From assembly GCA_021801025.1 (NCBI GenBank), contig JAJYYK010000010.1:26818-90817 (forward strand): a DNA stretch of 64,000 nt, read 5' to 3'. Numbering within the stretch: the first letter of the stretch is position 1; each line of letters starts with the position of its first letter. A program made the translations under genes and the position numbers. Below are positions 46,428 to 55,539 of this stretch, one piece after another. The notes below the pieces were generated by a model. It was not told the DNA's origin and ran no database searches. It saw only the letters and a list, made by a program, of their open reading frames with translations. Origin of the DNA: Pseudomonadota bacterium (lineage in GTDB: Bacteria > Pseudomonadota > Gammaproteobacteria > Burkholderiales > Sulfuriferulaceae).

Positions 46428-47867
46428 ATGCATGAACCTATTAACATCACATGGCTACTAACCATCCTGGATGGTTCTTTTAGCGAGATTTACTTCGTTG
46501 ACTGCGTGACGCTGCATTTTATTCAAGCCAATCATGCCGCATTGGACAACTTGCAGTACACCCAGGAAGAATTAAAAAATCTGTCCCCAACAGATATTGC
46601 ACCGCAGTTAACGTCGTCTATTTTAACCAATCTCCTCGAACCGTTGAGACAAGCGCATGTGCCCCATGTCGGTTTTGAAACACTACATCAACGCCGCGAT
46701 GGATCTACTTACCCGATTTCGTTTCGCCTGTTTCATTCACCTGCTGAAAACATGCCGGTGTTTATCGCCATAGGCAATGATGTGTCTGGTGCACACGCCA
46801 CCGCGAATGCTTTACAACTGAGCGAGTTCCGGTATCGAGCCATCGTATCCAATATTCCAGGCATGGTGTTTCAATGTTTACGTACGCCGGACGGAACAAT
46901 GACTTTCCCCTATGTGAGTGAACGCTGCGAAAAGGTACTGGGGATAAAAGCCAAACACCTGCAAGCAAATCCGGAATTATTCATGAATTTAATCATGGCT
47001 GAAGATGTATCGGGTTATCTTGACACCATGATAGACTCGATGCAACGACAACGGACCTGGAACTGGCAAGGCAGAATCTGGATTGAGCATTGGCAGGACA
47101 TTAAATGGATAAGCATACGCGCTACACCATCTCAATTAGCGCATGATACAACAGTATGGGATGGGGTAATCACCAATATTACCCACACCAAACTTGAAGA
47201 AATAGAGATCAAACAGTCCCGGGCAGAACTGCTCGAATTGTCCTCCCATATTCAACTGGTGAAAGAACAGGAACGAACGAATATCGCACGTGAAATTCAC
47301 GATGATTTAGGGGGTAATTTAACGGCCATTAAAATGGCGCTCGCATTGCTGAAGCGGCATATCCCTGACGATGACCAGAAATTACTTGAGAAAATGCGTT
47401 ATATTGATGACCTGACGAATCGCACCATTGAATCGGTACACCGCATTGCGAGCGATCTGCGCCCGAGCATACTTGATTTCGGTATCGTTGCAGCCATTGA
47501 GTGGCAAGCACAGGAATTTGAACAACATATCGGTATTCCCTGTCAATTTTCCAGCACCACAGACAATATCAGCCTGAATCCCGACCAGGCCACCACGCTA
47601 TTTCGTGTTTTTCAGGAGGCATTGACCAATATCAGCAAACACGCCCAAGCTTCGCAGGTTACCGTAGAACTCAAACAAATGGGTTGGAATGTTATGTTGA
47701 GCATTTCTGATAATGGCAAAGGGATGGAACAGTCCGACAGACTCAAACCCAATTCATTTGGACTGCGCGGCATGCTGGAACGTGTCGAATCTTTACAGGG
47801 CACCTTGTCAATCACCACCGAAAAAAATGTCGGTAGTTTTATTTCAATTCAGATTCCATTAAATTAA
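46428..47867 (+). CDS. Cytoplasmic PAS-PAS histidine kinase, NarX/HisKA_3 type
   Basis: This 479-residue sensor kinase has no membrane segment. Two PAS-like domains (about 10-125 and 130-270) precede the phosphoacceptor helix REIHDDLGGNL with His291. The ATPase domain carries DNGKGMEQ and the G-box FGLRGMLERV. The regulator gene follows after 2 bases, so the two form a pair. PAS domains suggest an internal signal such as redox or oxygen. Located within the motility region, it may adjust flagellar genes, but no target site is known. Confidence 0.92.
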   Translation: MHEPINITWLLTILDGSFSEIYFVDCVTLHFIQANHAALDNLQYTQEELKNLSPTDIAPQLTSSILTNLLEPLRQAHVPHVGFETLHQRRDGSTYPISFRLFHSPAENMPVFIAIGNDVSGAHATANALQLSEFRYRAIVSNIPGMVFQCLRTPDGTMTFPYVSERCEKVLGIKAKHLQANPELFMNLIMAEDVSGYLDTMIDSMQRQRTWNWQGRIWIEHWQDIKWISIRATPSQLAHDTTVWDGVITNITHTKLEEIEIKQSRAELLELSSHIQLVKEQERTNIAREIHDDLGGNLTAIKMALALLKRHIPDDDQKLLEKMRYIDDLTNRTIESVHRIASDLRPSILDFGIVAAIEWQAQEFEQHIGIPCQFSSTTDNISLNPDQATTLFRVFQEALTNISKHAQASQVTVELKQMGWNVMLSISDNGKGMEQSDRLKPNSFGLRGMLERVESLQGTLSITTEKNVGSFISIQIPLN

Positions 47868-47869
47868 TC

Positions 47870-48514
47870 ATGATTCATTTAAAAAAAACCAGAGTTTTTA
47901 TTGTCGATGATCACGCCATCGTGCGCAAAGGGTTAAAACAGATACTTGCCGACACCCCGGATCTCATGGTGGCAGGCGATGCGGATGCCGGGCATGAGGC
48001 CATCAAACTCGCGCGTCAAGACGGTTATGACGTTTTGTTACTGGATATTTCCATGCCAGACCGAAACGGTATCGAGATATTAAAACAAATCAGAAAGGAG
48101 GCGCCCCATATTATCGTGCTGATGCTATCCATGCACAGGGAAGATCAGTATGCGATTCGTTCACTGAAGGCAGGGGCCTCAGGTTATCTGAACAAACAGA
48201 GCGCTCCTGAAGAACTGGTGAGCGCGATTCGGGGTGTGGTGGTCGGTCGCAAGTACATCAGCGACGACTTGGCGCAGGCATTGGCAAATCAAATTAGCGG
48301 TAACCACCACCTTTCGCCACATGAAATCCTGTCGGATCGCGAATACCAAACACTCACCATGATCGCATCGGGTAAATGTGTCACCGATATTGGCAAAGAA
48401 CTCAATCTTTCAGTCAAAACGGTCAGCATGTATCGCGCACGATTGCTACAAAAAATGAAATTAAAAAACAATGCAGAGCTTATGCATTACGCGATAAAAA
48501 ATAAATTAGCATAA
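47870..48514 (+). CDS. NarL/FixJ-type response regulator
   Basis: This 214-residue partner of the kinase upstream has a receiver domain (VDDHAIVRKG, phospho-Asp59 in LLLDISMPD, Lys in YLNKQSAPEE) and a LuxR-type helix-turn-helix (LSDREYQTLTMIASGKCVTDIGKELNLS, given here in shortened sense: the L-S-D-R-E start and LSVKTVSMYR). It should act as a DNA-binding transcription regulator. Its targets are unknown. Confidence 0.94.
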   Translation: MIHLKKTRVFIVDDHAIVRKGLKQILADTPDLMVAGDADAGHEAIKLARQDGYDVLLLDISMPDRNGIEILKQIRKEAPHIIVLMLSMHREDQYAIRSLKAGASGYLNKQSAPEELVSAIRGVVVGRKYISDDLAQALANQISGNHHLSPHEILSDREYQTLTMIASGKCVTDIGKELNLSVKTVSMYRARLLQKMKLKNNAELMHYAIKNKLA

Positions 48515-48578
48515 CCACATATAGTTTTTTGATTATTATAGATTAATCATTTTTATTCATTTATTTTACTCTAAGCAC

Positions 48579-48605
48579 TAAAGTAATTCATTTTTGTGCC
48601 GTTAT
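48579..48605 (+). promoter_or_regulatory. Candidate sigma-28 promoter of the diguanylate cyclase gene
   Basis: TAAAGTAA (48579-48586, 6 of 8) and GCCGTTAT (48598-48605, 6 of 8) are separated by exactly 11 bases, 89 bases before the gene at 48695. It would place this c-di-GMP enzyme among the late flagellar genes. Confidence 0.45.
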
Positions 48606-48694
48606 TCCGCGGATAACTCTTGTTGTTCACGCGTATTATTCTCTTTACGTTAGAGAGCAATACGTTGTGAATTAAAATAAAAAGAGCACCTTTC

Positions 48695-50266
48695 ATGAAT
48701 AAAAAATCTGATCACCCCACTCCGAAAAACCCTGCGGAGATCGCGAGGGAAGCCATCAGGCTCCTGGCCGTCCAGCGCACTGCACCAACGCCGGACGCCT
48801 ACCGGGACGCTTATAACGAAATTGCAGGCGTCACCACCGAACCAGGTCCTGAACAAATTTTGACTGGGCTCGCCAACCAACTTATCCAGGCCCCGGGCGA
48901 GGCATCCATTTTCGGCAAACGCCTGCGCAGTGCAGTTGAGGCAAACAATTGGCAAGAATACGGCGCAAATCTGTCGATCTTTGTTGATGAACAACTCAAA
49001 TCAACGCCGCCCCCCGCAGCCATGGCGAGAAAGACACCAACACCCGTTGAATCCGTCAATACCGAAGCGGCCAAATTGCTGCGCGACTTGCTTGCGCGCA
49101 CATTAACATTTGCAGTATCTACTTTACTGGTCAACATTCCTGAACTTGCGGCAGAATCCGAAGCCATCAGCAACGCCATCAAAGCAGTTCAGACCGACAG
49201 GGAAATGGACGAAATCGGCAATCGGCTCAAGCAACTGTGCTTCCGCATTGAACTGAAAAGCGGTGACATTAGCGAGCAGCAAGAAATGCTGCTGCGATTA
49301 TTCAGATTATTACTCGACAATGTCAGCGACCTGCTGGATGAAGACAGCTGGCTACACGGCCAGTTCGACATCGTTCAAAATTTAATTAGCGGCCCCATCA
49401 ATCATCGCGCACTGGAGGACGCCGCGCAAAGCCTCAAAGAGGTGATTTACAAACAGGGCACGCTAAAAAACAGCCTGTCGGAAGCCAAAATTACAGTTAA
49501 AAATATGATTGCGATTTTTATTGATCGACTGAGCGCCATCGCAATCACTACCGACGATTATCACGTTAAAATAGACACTTACTCACAAAAAATTGCCCAA
49601 GCCGAACACATTAGCGAATTAGGCAGCATATTGAATGATGTCATGCGCGACACACGTGCAATTCAAGCCGAGGCTCTCCAAACCAGGAATCAAATCCTCG
49701 CAGCGCGACAGGAAGCACAAAATGCAGAGGCGCGAATTCATGCACTGGAGGCTGAATTGTCCCAAGTCAGCGCTCTGGCCAGTCATGACCAGCTCACTAA
49801 CAGCCTGAATCGACGCGGGCTTGATGAAGCATTCGAACGCGAACAGGCACGAGCAGAACGGTACAACACACCGTTAAGCATCGCGATGCTGGATCTGGAC
49901 GATTTCAAGAAATTTAACGATATGCATGGTCATGAGGCCGGTGACGAAGCACTGATACATGTCGTCAAAATCATCAAGGATACCTTGCGCTCCATGGATG
50001 TGATCGGCCGTTTCGGCGGCGAAGAATTTGTGGTGATCTTACCAGACACACCCAGCAATGAAGCCATTTCAGTCGTAAGCCGTTTGCAAAAAGAGCTGAC
50101 CAAACGCATTTTTGTGTACAACAACCAAAAATTCTTTATGACCTTTAGTGCAGGCGTGGCCACACGCACAGCGGATGAAGCCTTGGTGGACACGGTTAAA
50201 CGTGCGGACGCCGCGATGTATCGCGCCAAGAAGTCGGGCAAAAACCGGGTGGAAGCAGCGGATTAA
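48695..50266 (+). CDS. Diguanylate cyclase (GGDEF domain)
   Basis: This 523-residue protein makes c-di-GMP. The first 340 residues are helical with no recognised sensor domain; a coiled coil (about 310-360) leads into the GGDEF domain. The active motif is GGEEF (441-445), with the inhibitory site RSMD (432-435) five residues before it, so product feedback is expected. No EAL domain or membrane segment is present. It lies just upstream of fliC and has a sigma-28-like promoter, so it may feed the PilZ protein encoded at 56989. Confidence 0.92.
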   Translation: MNKKSDHPTPKNPAEIAREAIRLLAVQRTAPTPDAYRDAYNEIAGVTTEPGPEQILTGLANQLIQAPGEASIFGKRLRSAVEANNWQEYGANLSIFVDEQLKSTPPPAAMARKTPTPVESVNTEAAKLLRDLLARTLTFAVSTLLVNIPELAAESEAISNAIKAVQTDREMDEIGNRLKQLCFRIELKSGDISEQQEMLLRLFRLLLDNVSDLLDEDSWLHGQFDIVQNLISGPINHRALEDAAQSLKEVIYKQGTLKNSLSEAKITVKNMIAIFIDRLSAIAITTDDYHVKIDTYSQKIAQAEHISELGSILNDVMRDTRAIQAEALQTRNQILAARQEAQNAEARIHALEAELSQVSALASHDQLTNSLNRRGLDEAFEREQARAERYNTPLSIAMLDLDDFKKFNDMHGHEAGDEALIHVVKIIKDTLRSMDVIGRFGGEEFVVILPDTPSNEAISVVSRLQKELTKRIFVYNNQKFFMTFSAGVATRTADEALVDTVKRADAAMYRAKKSGKNRVEAAD

Positions 50267-50302
50267 CGCACAAGCACCAATAACGTCATTCGCGCGCAAT
50301 GC

Positions 50303-50331
50303 CCGGTGGATGCGCTACGGCTATCTACCAT
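50303..50331. repeat. REP-like palindrome, degenerate copy
   Basis: GGTGGAT (50305-50311) pairs with ATCTACC (50323-50329) around GCGCTACGGCT. The sequence resembles the widespread proteobacterial GGTGGATGCGCTACGC-type palindrome, from memory. It follows the diguanylate cyclase stop and may also act as a terminator. Confidence 0.45.
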
Positions 50332-50465
50332 GTTTCTAGCGCGACCCGGCTATTCACCAACAATCTTCTCAACACCCCTCAAGTCACGGCAAATACAGCC
50401 GTTAATAAAGTTAGAGGGAAGTTTTTTTAATGCTTATGCACGAGAAATTATTTGATTTAAAAGGC

Positions 50466-50492
50466 TAAATTTTCTTTGCAACCTGTCGATAA
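50466..50492 (+). promoter_or_regulatory. fliC: Sigma-28 (FliA) promoter of fliC
   Basis: TAAATTTT (50466-50473, 7 of 8) and GTCGATAA (50485-50492, 7 of 8) are separated by exactly 11 bases, 110 bases before the flagellin start. It is the best match to the enteric class III consensus in the window and fits a flagellin gene. Confidence 0.85.
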
Positions 50493-50601
50493 CTGTTACA
50501 ACGGCGGCAAAATGGTGCCATCCGGAGCAACCAAAGCAAGCCTGACGTTGTATTTATTTATTGCACGGCGTTTCAATTAAACTTAGTCAAGGAGTATCAT
50601 C

Positions 50602-52038
50602 ATGGATTCCATCAACACCAATATGGCCTCACTTTATGCTCAAAATAACTTGAGCAAATCGCAGTCCTCCGTGGCCACTTCGATCCAGCGCCTGTCCTCC
50701 GGCTTGCGGATCAACAGCGCAGCCGATGATGCTGCTGGCTATGCCATCTCGCAAAACATGACCACCCAAATCAGCGGCGACAACCAGGCCTCTTTAAATG
50801 CCAGCAACGGTGTGTCACTGGCACAAACCGCTCAGGGTGACATGTCCACCATTCTGACCAACCTGCAAACCATGTATGGCCTCGCTGTGGAGGCCGCCAA
50901 CGCCACCAACACCTCGGCTGACCGCGTTGCACTGAATGACCAGATGCAACAGTTGCTGCAGCAAAACAACCTGACCGCCCAGTCATCCAACTTCAACGGC
51001 GTGAGTCTGCTGAATGGTGCATTTAACGGCGAAACCTTCCAGGTGGGTGCGAATAACTCCGCCAGCAACCAGATTTCGATTTCCGGCATTTCCAGCATGC
51101 TCAACTCTGCGCTGGGCACCAGCTCTAACCAGGCTGCAATAACGGGCACAGCCACCACGGCCGCGCTGGCTGCAGGCGATTTGACCCTGAATGGTTTTCA
51201 GGTAGGTGCATCCACTGCGGGAACGAGTGCAGGACAAACCGCTGACAGCGCGTATTCCATAGCGAATGCCATCAACGCCATCTCGGCGCAATCGGGCGTG
51301 GTAGCCACAGCTAATGCGACAACGGCTAACGGCGTTGCCGCTACTGCCTTTACCGGCGTAGCAGCAGGTAGCTTCAGCATCAACGGCGTCATCATCGGCG
51401 CAGTTGCAGCAGGCGGTACCGTCACGGGCGAAGGTGCCAACACCGCTGCCGCCATCAACCTGCTCTCATCGCAAACGGGTGTCACCGCGACAGCCAATGC
51501 AACAACAGGCGCGGTAACCCTGACGGCTTCAGATGGACGCGACATCAATGTGACGGAAAACGGCACTTATACAACTCTGACTGCCGATACGGGCTTGACT
51601 GCTGCCAACACCACTGGTACGATCTCGTTGGCTTCAGCCGGTTCTGCCAGCATTAACATCAGCGGCGCACATCCTGGATCGGCCGGCTTTACTGCAGGCA
51701 CTACAGCAGCTACGATCACGGAACAAACACTGTCGACCACCAACTTGCTCACCCAGACCAGCGCGCAGAACGCCATGACGGCTATTCAGGGCGCGATCGA
51801 CACGGTCACGGCCAATGCAGCGCAGATGGGTGCTTTACAAAATCGTTTTGCTGCGGTGGTGACGGGAATTCAGACCGATTCACAAAACTTGTCTACGTCC
51901 CTAAGTGCAATTCAGGATACCAACTATGCAGCAGAAACCGCCAACTTGAGCAAAGAGCAAGTGCTGGCCCAAGCCGGCACGGCCATGCTCGCGCAAGCCA
52001 ACCAGTTGCCTAACCAGGTCTTGACGCTGTTGCGTTAA
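50602..52038 (+). CDS. fliC: Flagellin
   Basis: This 478-residue filament subunit has the conserved N-terminal domain (SINTNMASLYAQNNLSKSQ, RLSSGLRINSAADDAAG) and C-terminal domain (LSKEQVLAQAGTAMLAQANQ, ending VLTLLR). The middle (about 170-400) is Ala/Thr/Ser-rich and has two hook-IN-type segments (DLTLNGFQVGASTAG and SFSINGVIIGAVAAG). It has no Cys. The many Ser/Thr residues suit O-glycosylation. A ribosome-binding site (AAGGAG) is present, and the sigma-28 promoter lies upstream. Confidence 0.98.
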   Translation: MDSINTNMASLYAQNNLSKSQSSVATSIQRLSSGLRINSAADDAAGYAISQNMTTQISGDNQASLNASNGVSLAQTAQGDMSTILTNLQTMYGLAVEAANATNTSADRVALNDQMQQLLQQNNLTAQSSNFNGVSLLNGAFNGETFQVGANNSASNQISISGISSMLNSALGTSSNQAAITGTATTAALAAGDLTLNGFQVGASTAGTSAGQTADSAYSIANAINAISAQSGVVATANATTANGVAATAFTGVAAGSFSINGVIIGAVAAGGTVTGEGANTAAAINLLSSQTGVTATANATTGAVTLTASDGRDINVTENGTYTTLTADTGLTAANTTGTISLASAGSASINISGAHPGSAGFTAGTTAATITEQTLSTTNLLTQTSAQNAMTAIQGAIDTVTANAAQMGALQNRFAAVVTGIQTDSQNLSTSLSAIQDTNYAAETANLSKEQVLAQAGTAMLAQANQLPNQVLTLLR

Positions 52039-52068
52039 CCGGTTCGGTCACAGGATAGCGTGAGAAGT

Positions 52069-52096
52069 GGCGGAGGGTGTTGGCTCACCTTCCGCC
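52069..52096 (+). terminator. Hairpin between fliC and flaG
   Basis: Arms 52069-52079 and 52086-52096 make an 11-base stem with one wobble and a 6-base loop just 30 bases after the fliC stop. No U-run follows. It probably limits read-through or protects the abundant flagellin message, so that flaG-fliD are expressed less. Confidence 0.5.
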
Positions 52097-52117
52097 TCAG
52101 TATTGAGGAGTATGATT

Positions 52118-52525
52118 ATGAGTATAGGACCCATTACGGCACCGGACATTACCGCGCCACAACTGCCTGCGGCGGCCGCTTCCGGCAATTCCGTTCCCAA
52201 CGCAGGGGTCAGCGTGCAAAGCAGTTTACCGCCGGTAGCGCCCGTGATTGCACCTCAAGCCACGTCCACCTCCGCCAACAGCCCGGAACCAAGCAGCGCT
52301 ACACTGCAACAGTCCGTGTCCAGCTTGAACGCTCACCTGCAAAGTATCGGCAACAACAGTGTGGAATTCAGCGTCAATTCCTCTACAGGGCAGGTGGTGG
52401 TACAGGTGGTCGACACACAAACCCAGACCGTGTTGATGCAAACCCCGAGCAAAGAGGCAGTCGCCACTGCTCAAGCACTGGCACAGGACAACCCACGGGG
52501 TCTGTTAATTAAAACCCAAGCTTAA
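52118..52525 (+). CDS. flaG: FlaG family flagellar protein
   Basis: This 135-residue protein is of the FlaG type, found next to flagellin genes and linked to filament length. The variable, Ala/Pro/Ser-rich N-terminal half is followed by the conserved part (SLNAHLQSIGNNSVEFSVN, GQVVVQVVDTQTQTVLMQTP, PRGLLIKTQA). The ATG at 52118 is chosen because GAGGAG lies 7 bases before it, and the longer frame from 52067 covers the hairpin. Confidence 0.9.
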   Translation: MSIGPITAPDITAPQLPAAAASGNSVPNAGVSVQSSLPPVAPVIAPQATSTSANSPEPSSATLQQSVSSLNAHLQSIGNNSVEFSVNSSTGQVVVQVVDTQTQTVLMQTPSKEAVATAQALAQDNPRGLLIKTQA

Positions 52526-52628
52526 TTAGTGTGATTATGTAACCAGATATTAAATCAGGATAAATATTTTTTGTCACGCCGATTTTTTCACCATAAAAAA
52601 CGGGTAAATTGAGCAAAAGGAGTCCGTC

Positions 52629-54680
52629 ATGACACTTACCGCTGTCGCTACCACCAATGCCGCCATCTCATCTGCAGGCATCGGTTCGGGTCTGGATGTC
52701 ACCAGCATTGTGGCCAAGCTAATGTCAGTGGAACAGCAACCATTGAATCTGCTGACGCAAGCGGAAGCCAGTTATAACGCAAAAATATCCGGCTATGGCA
52801 CACTGCAAAGCGATGTGTCGCAATTTCAGACGGCGATGAGCGGATTGGCTGCCTCATCCCAATATAACAGCCTGACCGCAACCTCCAGCAACACTGCTGC
52901 AGTGACCGCGACACTGGGTACAGGTGCGGTGGCGGGCAGCTATTCTCTGGGCGTGACCAATTTGGCGCAAGCGCAGAATCTGGTCACGGCTGGACAGGCC
53001 AGCACCACCACTGCCATCGGGTCGGGCGCCACCACCACGCTGAGTTTTGATTTCGGCACGATTTCCGGCGGTACACTGAGTGGCGGCATCTATACCGGCG
53101 CCAGTTTCACCAGCAGCGGCAGCGGCATCAAAACTGTAACCATCAACTCGACCAATGATTCGCTCGCCGGCATTGCCAATGCCATTAACAGTGCCGGTAT
53201 CGGTGTGTCAGCAACCGTTATCAACACTGGCAGTGCAACCAACCCCTATGTGCTTTCACTGACTTCCACCCAAACCGGTCTTGCGAGCAGCATGGATATC
53301 TCGGTATCGGGCGACGCCACATTGTCCAGCCTGCTAAGCTATAACCCGGCGTCCGTACAAGACCTTACCCAGAATACCGCCGCACAAAATGCCAATTTTA
53401 CCGTTAATGGTGTTGGCATTACCAGCGCCAGCAACACGGTCACTACGGCCATACAAGGCGTGAGCTTAAATTTGTTGGGCGCGACACCGGCAGGTAGCCC
53501 AGCCACGATTTCCGTCGCATCCGACCCCACTGCAGTGAGTACGGCGGTCAATCAGTTTGTGACGGCTTACAATACCTTAACACAGACGCTGCAAAGCGCG
53601 ACCGCCTATAATGCCTCCACCAAGACAGCTGCCCTGTTCAATGGCGATCCGACCGTTACAGACATGCAGCGCCAACTTCAGAATTTGCTGATGAAACCCG
53701 TCGCTGGCGGCACCAGTAACGCAATGACCATGCTCTATCAGGCTGGCGTAAGCCTGCAAAGCAATGGCACGCTCAGCGTGGACACCACCAAATTAAACGC
53801 CGCCATTGCAGCCAACCCCAACGGATTTGCGGGATTGTTTGCGGTATCCGGGCAAGCTTCGGACAGTTTGGTCAATTACGTCAGTGCCGGTGCCAACACC
53901 AAGCCTGGTGTCTATAACCTCAGTATCAGCCAATTGGCCACTCAGGGCACAGCCGCGGCGACCACAGCGTTGTCCTCCAGCACCACGATCACCGCCGGAT
54001 CGAACGATACCCTGCAGGTGTTGCTGGATGGCAACAGCAGCAGCATTACTTTGGCGCCAGGCACCTATACCCCAGCGGCCCTTGCTCTTCAAATACAATC
54101 GCAAATCAATGGCAACAGCACTTTTTCCGCAGCGGGTTCCAGCGTGACCGCGACGGTAAACGCAAGCGGGGATTTGCAACTAACCTCCAATCGTTACGGG
54201 TCGGCATCCACTGTCAACCTCACCGGTGGTAACGGGCTGTCTTCGCTTAATTTTTCCGGTGCAACCGTGACCAGTGGTTTGGATGTGGCCGGCACCATCA
54301 ACGGCGTTACCGCTGTCGGCTCGGGGCAAACCCTGACCGGTGCAACGGGCGATGCCTCGGCAGGGCTGGCTGTACAGGTCAATGGCGGAGCACTGGGCGC
54401 ACGCGGCACAGTCAGTTATTCTCAAGGTTATGCGTATCAATTCAATACCTTGGCTACATCATTTCTTAGCCCTACTGGCGACATCGCTACCGCCACCAAC
54501 AACATTAACACGCAGCTGCAAAACAATGCGGCGCAACAAACGGCGATGAACAAACAACTGGCGGCGATGCAGGCTCGTTATATGGCGCAATTTACTGCGC
54601 TGGACACCCTGATTAGCAGCATGAGTGCGACCAGTACATTTTTAACGCAACAATTAAGCGCGATGACTGCAAGTACATAA
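52629..54680 (+). CDS. fliD: Flagellar filament cap protein FliD
   Basis: This protein forms the cap under which flagellin subunits assemble. It has the conserved N-terminal domain (GIGSGLDVTSIVAKLMSVEQQPL) and C-terminal domain ending in a coiled coil (NNINTQLQNNAAQQTAMNKQ, then AQFTALDTLISSM). At 683 residues it is longer than the usual 450-500. The extra part is in the middle and includes hook-IN-type modules (SLAGIANAINSAGIGVSATV, and one at about 420-540). It is followed by fliS and fliT. Confidence 0.96.
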   Translation: MTLTAVATTNAAISSAGIGSGLDVTSIVAKLMSVEQQPLNLLTQAEASYNAKISGYGTLQSDVSQFQTAMSGLAASSQYNSLTATSSNTAAVTATLGTGAVAGSYSLGVTNLAQAQNLVTAGQASTTTAIGSGATTTLSFDFGTISGGTLSGGIYTGASFTSSGSGIKTVTINSTNDSLAGIANAINSAGIGVSATVINTGSATNPYVLSLTSTQTGLASSMDISVSGDATLSSLLSYNPASVQDLTQNTAAQNANFTVNGVGITSASNTVTTAIQGVSLNLLGATPAGSPATISVASDPTAVSTAVNQFVTAYNTLTQTLQSATAYNASTKTAALFNGDPTVTDMQRQLQNLLMKPVAGGTSNAMTMLYQAGVSLQSNGTLSVDTTKLNAAIAANPNGFAGLFAVSGQASDSLVNYVSAGANTKPGVYNLSISQLATQGTAAATTALSSSTTITAGSNDTLQVLLDGNSSSITLAPGTYTPAALALQIQSQINGNSTFSAAGSSVTATVNASGDLQLTSNRYGSASTVNLTGGNGLSSLNFSGATVTSGLDVAGTINGVTAVGSGQTLTGATGDASAGLAVQVNGGALGARGTVSYSQGYAYQFNTLATSFLSPTGDIATATNNINTQLQNNAAQQTAMNKQLAAMQARYMAQFTALDTLISSMSATSTFLTQQLSAMTAST

Positions 54681-54712
54681 ATCCGCCATTTTTAAGATAA
54701 AGGAAAATCATC

Positions 54713-55198
54713 ATGTTTGGCACAACCCGACCCGGCGTAAACGCTTATATGGCCGTAGACATGGAAACGGGCGTATTTGCTGCCTCGCCGCATAAATTGA
54801 TCGTGATGTTGTTTGACGGCGCAAAACTTGCCCTCAGCAATGCTCTAATGCATATGAATCAGGGTCAAACTGCCGCCAAAGGCCGGTCAATTGCTCACGC
54901 CATCAGGATTATCAATGACGGCTTGCGTGCCAGCTTAAACAAAGAAGTCGGTGGAGAACTGGCGTTGAATCTGGATGCCCTGTATGATTACATGTGCAAT
55001 CGTCTGGTTTTGGCGAATCTGCATAATGACGCGGCGATTATGGCAGAAGTAATTGATTTGGTTGATACAATAAGACTCGCGTGGGTGCAGATAGAAAGCA
55101 GCACCAGTACCGCCAGTGCGCCAGTTAACAACCCACCGGTGAGCAGACCACGGCTTGATGCGTTAACACCCCGTGCATCCTCTTTTATCAGGGCATGA
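54713..55198 (+). CDS. fliS: Flagellin export chaperone FliS
   Basis: This cytoplasmic chaperone binds the C-terminus of flagellin and delivers it to FlhA. At 161 residues it has the typical helical core (GVFAASPHKLIVMLFDGAKLAL, and ALNLDALYDYMCNRLVLANL, each quoted in part). A tail of about 35 variable residues follows. It is 32 bases after fliD and 6 before fliT. Confidence 0.95.
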   Translation: MFGTTRPGVNAYMAVDMETGVFAASPHKLIVMLFDGAKLALSNALMHMNQGQTAAKGRSIAHAIRIINDGLRASLNKEVGGELALNLDALYDYMCNRLVLANLHNDAAIMAEVIDLVDTIRLAWVQIESSTSTASAPVNNPPVSRPRLDALTPRASSFIRA

Positions 55199-55204
55199 AT
55201 AATT

Positions 55205-55534
55205 ATGAATAGCGAAGAAATAATCACGGTTTATGAATCCGTTGCGCAAATTACCGGGCAAATGCTGAGTGCTGCGCGTGAAGGGGCTTGGGATGATTTG
55301 GTGAGTTTGGAAAATCACTGTGCCAGCCATGTGAAAGCGTTGCAAAAAGACAAAACCCCGGTGAAATTGACGGGTGAGTTACGCAATCGTAAAATTGCGG
55401 TGATCAAGAAAATTCTTGCCGATGACCGGGAGATCCGCTTTATTACCGAACCGTGGATGCAACACCTTTCTCATCTCATGCACAGCAACCTGACTGAACG
55501 TAAACTGTCCATGACTTACGGTGTGTCCCGTTAA
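55205..55534 (+). CDS. fliT: Flagellar chaperone FliT
   Basis: This 109-residue helical protein of the FliT type acts as chaperone of FliD and, in enteric bacteria, also inhibits FlhDC. Family conservation is low. Support comes from size, the helical pattern (YESVAQITGQMLSAAREGAWDDL, ILADDREIRFITEPWM) and the position directly after fliS. Confidence 0.88.
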   Translation: MNSEEIITVYESVAQITGQMLSAAREGAWDDLVSLENHCASHVKALQKDKTPVKLTGELRNRKIAVIKKILADDREIRFITEPWMQHLSHLMHSNLTERKLSMTYGVSR

Positions 55535-55539
55535 CCAGA

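Larger units (their letters stand above)
50267..50601 (+). other. Intergenic region between diguanylate cyclase gene and fliC
   Basis: This 335-base gap has a REP-like palindrome at 50303-50331 near the start, an AT-rich middle and the fliC promoter at 50466-50492. The fliC transcript would have a leader of about 100 bases. No gene is seen. Confidence 0.7.

Noticed and set aside
52561..52585. Sigma-28-like elements (TAAATATT and GCCGATTT) before fliD
   Set aside because: The spacing is 9 bases instead of 11, so it is not counted as a promoter.
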